Shown here in pieces: positions 42,912-47,382 of a DNA stretch of 47,382 nucleotides. Numbering within the stretch: the stretch's first letter is position 1; every line of letters begins with the position of its first letter. The notes beneath the pieces are model-generated. The model was not told the origin of the DNA and ran no database searches. It saw only the letters and a list, made by a program, of their open reading frames with translations. The translations under genes and the position numbers were made by a program. This stretch comes from an uncultured Nonlabens sp. (lineage in GTDB: Bacteria; Bacteroidota; Bacteroidia; Flavobacteriales; Flavobacteriaceae), in the NCBI RefSeq assembly GCF_947495285.1, contig NZ_CANLXZ010000027.1:1-47382 (forward strand). Direction: 5' to 3'.

Positions 42912-44001
42912 ACTTAGTGTACTGCTGTTTTTACTACCAGCATTACTTCTAGCCGGTCCAGGTTATGGAAAATACACCAAGACTAAAAAATTGAGTAAAA
43001 CCTTTACGGTACATAAAAACTGTATGGTTGATATTCAAAACGAATTTGGTAACATTACTATTACTACATGGGATAAACCCACTGTTTCTATAGATATTAT
43101 TGTAGAAGTAAGTGGTAATAATGAGAGTAGCGTTAGTGAGCAGCTTAGAGATATAGATGTAGATTTTAACGCTAGCTCTTCTAATGTAAGTGCTAGAACT
43201 GATACAGGTAAAGGCAGTAATAGCCATAGTAGTAATAGTTTATGGAGTACTCTTATGGGTAGCAATAATTCTAAGAATAGCTCTAATATGAAAATAGATT
43301 ACATCATTAGAATGCCAGTTACAGCTGCTGTGGACATAAGTAATGAGTATGGATCTGTATCTATAGACAGGTTATTAGGTCATGCAAAAATACAGTGCGA
43401 TTTTGGTAGACTAGATATAGGACAACTACTAGCTGTTGATAACGAACTAAGCTTTGATTACACAAAAAATTCACATATCGATTATATGAAATCGGGAACG
43501 ATTAGAGCTGATTTCAGTGGTTTTGAACTACATGGTGCAGAAAAAGTAGAGTATAGTGGAGAATACACTAAAGCAAAGTTTGATAACGTAAAAGACATTA
43601 AATTTAACGGAGATTTCTCAACTATACAGTCTCTAGATGCAATAAAACTAGTAGGTAGGGGCGATTATTCTACTATTAAATTAGGACACATCAAAGAAAG
43701 TGTAAACCTGGTAACTAATTTTGGATCCATAGGTATTGAAGAATTGAGTCCTGATTTTAAAGAGGCAGTTATTACTAGTGAATACACTAGCATTAAAGTT
43801 AATTTTCATCCAGAGGCTACTTTTAAATTTAACATCGACACAGAATTTGCAGGTATCAAACTAGCAGACGATGTAACGGTTACCGACTCAGAAAAGAACT
43901 CTACCGATAAGCAAAAGGCTGGATTCTATAAAGAAAAAAATTCTACATCTGTTATCAATATAAGATCAAGCTTTGGTAGTGTACATCTAAGAAAAAACTA
44001 A
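42895..44001 (+). CDS. Secreted DUF4097-like beta-helix protein
   Basis: 368 residues with signal peptide MKHIYKLSVLLFLLPALLLAG. The mature part alternates short strands typical of DUF4097-type repeats: DIQNEFGNITITTWDKPTVSI, DISNEYGSVSIDR, VTNFGSIGIEE, SSFGSVHL. A Ser/Asn-rich insert lies at about 100-135. It is probably an envelope protein, often found with ECF sigma factors in Bacteroidetes. It overlaps the anti-sigma gene by 17 nt, implying translational coupling. Confidence 0.75.
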   Translation: MKHIYKLSVLLFLLPALLLAGPGYGKYTKTKKLSKTFTVHKNCMVDIQNEFGNITITTWDKPTVSIDIIVEVSGNNESSVSEQLRDIDVDFNASSSNVSARTDTGKGSNSHSSNSLWSTLMGSNNSKNSSNMKIDYIIRMPVTAAVDISNEYGSVSIDRLLGHAKIQCDFGRLDIGQLLAVDNELSFDYTKNSHIDYMKSGTIRADFSGFELHGAEKVEYSGEYTKAKFDNVKDIKFNGDFSTIQSLDAIKLVGRGDYSTIKLGHIKESVNLVTNFGSIGIEELSPDFKEAVITSEYTSIKVNFHPEATFKFNIDTEFAGIKLADDVTVTDSEKNSTDKQKAGFYKEKNSTSVINIRSSFGSVHLRKN

Positions 44002-44033
44002 AATAAAACAATAAATAACTTAATAATAATAAC

Positions 44034-44762
44034 ATGAAACATATCATCTTACTTCTAGTAGCCATTTTAGGATTTAATAGTGCAAATGCTCAATGGTGGG
44101 GAAATAATAAAAGAATTAAAGGAAACGGAGAGGTTATTACAAAAACTTTTAATATTGCTAACTTTGATAAGATATCTGGTAAGAGTAGCATCGATATTAT
44201 ACTAGTAGAAGGAAAAGAAGGTATCATAACCGTAGAAGCCGAATCTAATATCATGGAATATATTGAGATAGAGGTTAAAGGTAAAAAACTAGAAATAGGC
44301 CTTAAAGATGGTACGAACTACAACACACGTAAAGGCATAAATGTAACTGTAAATGTAGAGTCTATTAACGCATTAAGTATGTCAGGAAGTGGAGATATTA
44401 AGAGTCATATGAATTTAAAATCTAGAAATCTAGAAATTTCTGTAGCAGGTAGCGGTAATATCATTTCACAAGTAGAATCACAAAACTTAGAGGTACACAT
44501 AGCTGGAAGCGGTGATGTAACATTAAATGGACGTACAGAAAACCTAGATGCAAACATTGCTGGTAGCGGTGATATAGAAGCTATGAGTTTAAAAGCTTAT
44601 AATGTAGAAGCTAGTATTGCTGGTAGTGGTGATGTGTCTGTTTACTGCACAGGTGGTAAACTTAGAGCGTCTATAGTAGGATCTGGTGATTTAACCTATA
44701 AAGGTACCACTAGCTCAATTAAAAAAAGTGTGTTAGGTAGTGGTGATATAACAAAGATCTAG
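44034..44762 (+). CDS. Secreted DUF2807 (head GIN) domain protein
   Basis: 242 residues with signal peptide MKHIILLLVAILGFNSANAQ. The body is a right-handed beta-helix with repeats of (A/S/V)GSGD(I/V/L), at least eight times between about residue 115 and the end, the hallmark of DUF2807 proteins. The repeats average about 20 residues. Surface or periplasmic; ligand unknown. Last gene of the ECF operon. Confidence 0.88.
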   Translation: MKHIILLLVAILGFNSANAQWWGNNKRIKGNGEVITKTFNIANFDKISGKSSIDIILVEGKEGIITVEAESNIMEYIEIEVKGKKLEIGLKDGTNYNTRKGINVTVNVESINALSMSGSGDIKSHMNLKSRNLEISVAGSGNIISQVESQNLEVHIAGSGDVTLNGRTENLDANIAGSGDIEAMSLKAYNVEASIAGSGDVSVYCTGGKLRASIVGSGDLTYKGTTSSIKKSVLGSGDITKI

Positions 44763-45148
44763 AGCTACAGATTAAATAGCCGTAGGTCATTTAACTTTTT
44801 TACTATAGTTTTTTTAAAAGAGATAAAATACAAGAAATAGAAGGTTTAAATTTATTAATCTTGATAAAAGAATGTTCTATCTATAATGCTTGTAGAACTT
44901 ATTTAACAAAAAATAAAATGGTAGAATGGTTTTACTTGCAGTAAATGGATGAAATATCGATTTATCATAATCACTATTTAGGACGGTCATCATCTGTAAG
45001 GCACAACAGTACGTACATACGTTATTTAATAGGATGAAAACTGGCTTTAAAATAGTTTTGTATAGCTTTTAAGAACCGTTTTCATAACATTTAAACCTTT
45101 CTTCATGTATTACTTATAGATTTAATGAGGTAGAATAATCAGGTTTTG
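44763..45148. other. Gene-free stretch after the ECF operon
   Basis: About 385 bp without a convincing frame or hairpin terminator; nothing recognised. Confidence 0.4.
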
Positions 45149-45163
45149 TTTTCGCGAAAGCGA
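45149..45163. repeat. Interspersed palindrome, degenerate copy
   Basis: TTTTCGCGAAAGCG: the left arm has lost GC of the core. The only clearly worn copy. Confidence 0.6.
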
Positions 45164-45176
45164 GATTATGGACACA

Positions 45177-45206
45177 AAAAAACCACTGCTCTAACAGTGG
45201 TTTTTT
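45177..45206. terminator. Bidirectional terminator
   Basis: AAAAAACCACTG, loop ctctaa, CAGTGGTTTTTT. It lies 20 nt past the minus-strand dehydrogenase stop. Confidence 0.85.
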
Positions 45207-45226
45207 CTATTACTGATGTTAAGTCC

Positions 45227-46606
45227 TTAATTTAGAATACTAATTCCTTTTACATTAACAAATTCTTTAATACCGAATCCTCCGTGTTCTCTACCGAAAC
45301 CTGAATTTTTCACACCACCGAAAGGCATATCTACCTGTGCAATACCAAATGAATTGATAAACACCATACCGGTGTCAAAGTGATTTTGGGCTAGCTCTAT
45401 TGCTTTGTCTTCATCTTTACTAAAAATTCCACCACCTAGTCCAAAACGACTATCATTTGCTATGCGCATGGCGTCATCCTGGTCCTTTGCTTTAATTAGT
45501 GAAGCTACGGGACCGAATAATTCATCATCATATGCTGGCTGTCCTGGTTTTACATTTCCTAATACGGTAGATGGATAATAATATCCATGACCATCAGGTA
45601 TTTCACCACCGCACAATACCTCAGCGCCATTATCTATACTTTCTTTAACTTGATTGTGAATTTTTTCTCTCAAGTCTTTTCTAGCCATAGGACCTAATTG
45701 CGTATTCTCATCTGTTGGATCACCTAGTTTTATATGATTCATACGTTCTACAAATCCTTTTTTAAACTGGTCATAAACAGCATCTACTACGATAAATCTT
45801 TTTGCAGCGACGCAGGTTTCTCCATTATTAAAAATGCGACCTTCTGTACAAGTTTTAATGGCGTGTTCTACATCTGCATCTTCTAGTACGATATACGCAT
45901 CATTACTACCTAGCTCTAGTACAGTTTTCTTAATTGCCTTACCAGCCTGTTCTCCTATTTTGCGACCAGCTCCTGCACTACCTGTAAAAGTCACACCTCT
46001 TACAAGATCGTGTTCAATAATTTTTTCACTCACGTCATGATCAATAATCAATACGGTAAATAGATCTTTAGGTAAACCAGCTTCTTCATAAATCTCTTTC
46101 AGTTTCAATGCACTACCAGTAACATTTGCTGCATGCTTTAATAATATACCGTTACCTGCCATTAAATTAACGATAGAATATCTCACTACTTGATAAGCTG
46201 GATAATTCCAAGGTTGTATGCCATAGATGACACCTAGAGGTGAATAAGAAACGATTCCTTTACCACCGCCGGCAAGCTCTTTCTCTTCGTTTGCAAGTTC
46301 TTCTGCTCCTGTTGCTGCGGTATAGTCACAAATAGCAGCACAAAGATCTATTTCATCCTTACCATGGGCGATAATCTTACCCATTTCTTCGGTCATTAAT
46401 TGTGCAAAATCTTCTTTATGTTCTTTAAATTTCTCGCCTATTTTCTGAATAATTTTACCTCTTTCTTCTATAGGAGTAGCTTTCCATTGAGTAAAAGCAT
46501 TATGACATTTTTCTACAGCTTTTAAAGTCTGTTCTTCTGTCATTAATTCATATGTTTTAATCTCTTTTCCTGTTGCTGGGTTTATGGTTGTGATGTTAGT
46601 GCTCAT
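45227..46606 (-). CDS. NAD(P)-dependent succinate-semialdehyde dehydrogenase-like ALDH
   Basis: 459 residues. YSPLGVIYGIQPWNYPAYQVVRYS, FTGSAGAGRKIGE, the base Glu in LELGSNDAYIVL and the nucleophile Cys in NNGETCVAAKRF identify an aldehyde dehydrogenase; the SND after LELG and the PFGGVKNSGFGREHG end are typical of the succinate-semialdehyde dehydrogenase (GabD-like) group. Probably oxidises succinate semialdehyde in GABA breakdown, but no GABA gene lies next to it. Separate transcription unit with terminator. Confidence 0.9.
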   Translation of the reverse strand: MSTNITTINPATGKEIKTYELMTEEQTLKAVEKCHNAFTQWKATPIEERGKIIQKIGEKFKEHKEDFAQLMTEEMGKIIAHGKDEIDLCAAICDYTAATGAEELANEEKELAGGGKGIVSYSPLGVIYGIQPWNYPAYQVVRYSIVNLMAGNGILLKHAANVTGSALKLKEIYEEAGLPKDLFTVLIIDHDVSEKIIEHDLVRGVTFTGSAGAGRKIGEQAGKAIKKTVLELGSNDAYIVLEDADVEHAIKTCTEGRIFNNGETCVAAKRFIVVDAVYDQFKKGFVERMNHIKLGDPTDENTQLGPMARKDLREKIHNQVKESIDNGAEVLCGGEIPDGHGYYYPSTVLGNVKPGQPAYDDELFGPVASLIKAKDQDDAMRIANDSRFGLGGGIFSKDEDKAIELAQNHFDTGMVFINSFGIAQVDMPFGGVKNSGFGREHGGFGIKEFVNVKGISILN

Positions 46607-46829
46607 GTTGTTTTTTATTTAAAGGTATGGGTCGTATTGCAGTAAATGCGTTAATAAAAAATCAAGACTTCTTATTATAGCCTTTAATTAACAAGCTATT
46701 AAAAGACTATTAACAAAGATGATGTGAATCGTTAATGCTTTTAAGAATTCATTTTATACAATCGTGTAGAATGGGACGCAACCTTTACAATGAGTTTTGT
46801 ACTATAAGATATAACCTAAATTATAAGCT

Positions 46830-47327
46830 ATGAAAAACCTTAAAAAAATTATCCTTTTACTCATAACTGTATTAAGTATCGTTTCCTGTACTTATGAAGA
46901 TTATGACGACTCTATATCAAAAAATTTAATAACGGTAGACTCTGAATTATATGAATTAATAACAGATGTGGCCAGTGATCCTGAAACTGATGAGGATACG
47001 ATATCTTGTATACAGGTTATTTATCCTATCAATATCTTTACCTACGATTCCAACAATATTGAAATAGCTAATACCTTTATTATAGGAAATGAAGTCTTCC
47101 GAGATTTTTTAGATACTTTACCTAGTACCAACTCGATAAGTATAAGTTACCCTATCGCTGCTACATTAACAGATGGAAGCTCTATAGACATAACCACTAA
47201 CGAGCAATTAAAAGAAAGTATAGATAATTGTATTGAAGAAGAGTTAGAACTTATACGTTACTGTCAGAGCTTACTAGATGAATGTGTTTGGGAAGTAGGG
47301 TATTCTAATACCAATATAGTTATATAA
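46830..47327 (+). CDS. Lipoprotein of unknown function
   Basis: 165 residues. Lipobox IVSC (Cys20) after a hydrophobic signal (ILLLITVLSIVSC). The mature part is acidic with CIQVIYPINIFTYDSN and DGSSIDITTNEQLKESIDNC, a pattern common in Bacteroidetes surface lipoproteins. Two or three Cys may form disulfides. No family recognised. Confidence 0.7.
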   Translation: MKNLKKIILLLITVLSIVSCTYEDYDDSISKNLITVDSELYELITDVASDPETDEDTISCIQVIYPINIFTYDSNNIEIANTFIIGNEVFRDFLDTLPSTNSISISYPIAATLTDGSSIDITTNEQLKESIDNCIEEELELIRYCQSLLDECVWEVGYSNTNIVI

Positions 47328-47354
47328 TGTCATATATTTTTTGTATATTTATGT

Positions 47355-47382
47355 ATGGGAAGAACAGCATATTTAGATATCA
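47355..47382 (+). CDS. Possible start of a gene cut by the window end
   Basis: ATG followed by an open frame (MGRTAYLDI) reaching the window end. Only nine codons are visible, so this is uncertain. Confidence 0.25.

Noticed and set aside
1..47382. tRNA or rRNA genes
   Set aside because: No cloverleaf-like segment or rRNA sequence was recognised by eye on either strand; a covariance search would settle it.

Overview
The window is AT-rich flavobacterial DNA (Bacteroidetes, probably a marine Flavobacteriaceae member; genus not determinable). Evidence: a Bacteroidetes-type T9SS C-terminal sorting domain on an alpha-amylase, TAnnTTTG-type -7 promoter boxes, many flavobacterial protein families, and an interspersed palindrome with core GCTTTCGCGAAAGC present nine times.

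Region 1 (about 1-20545) is accessory DNA that looks like an integron-style gene-cassette array, although no integrase lies in the window. Eight junctions (five whole or nearly whole, two split by an insertion sequence, some degenerate) resemble very long attC sites of about 200 bp, with GTTRRRY-like right ends and RYYYAAC-like left ends. The strongest evidence is that three cassettes start with a core whose reverse complement closes the same cassette: GTTGTGCATA/TATGCACAAC (72 and 8535), GTTAGCCAC/GTGGCTAAC (10555 and 11295), GTTACCCATA/TATGGGTAAC (14127 and 14874). The cargo, all on the + strand, is: a six-gene operon with an Hsp70-like protein, a J-like/TPR protein, a GrpE-like membrane protein, a kinase-AAA fusion, a TerB-like protein and a small membrane protein (285-8409); an extra lgt; a DUF6364/PIN toxin-antitoxin pair; DUF6984-like and DUF2071 genes; a HigBA pair; an ATPase with a zinc ribbon; an AraC regulator with an HbpS/GlcG-like protein; and a lipoprotein. 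The sites are parasitised by two decayed IS110-family elements with candidate bridge-RNA regions, and by two group II intron remnants, all antisense to the cassettes.

Region 2 (20.6-47.4 kb) reads as ordinary chromosome: two pseudouridine synthases, two aldehyde dehydrogenases, a Sua5/YrdC-type tRNA modification enzyme, a secreted alpha-amylase, a TlpA-like lipoprotein, murA (Asp in place of the fosfomycin-target Cys), an SDR, an aldo/keto reductase, an ABC exporter, lon, an ECF sigma factor operon with DUF4097/DUF2807-like envelope proteins, and several secreted proteins of unknown function. The palindrome family is concentrated between these genes.

The two parts meet near 20545-20600, where a degenerate attC-like site is followed at once by a promoter and an rluA-family gene.
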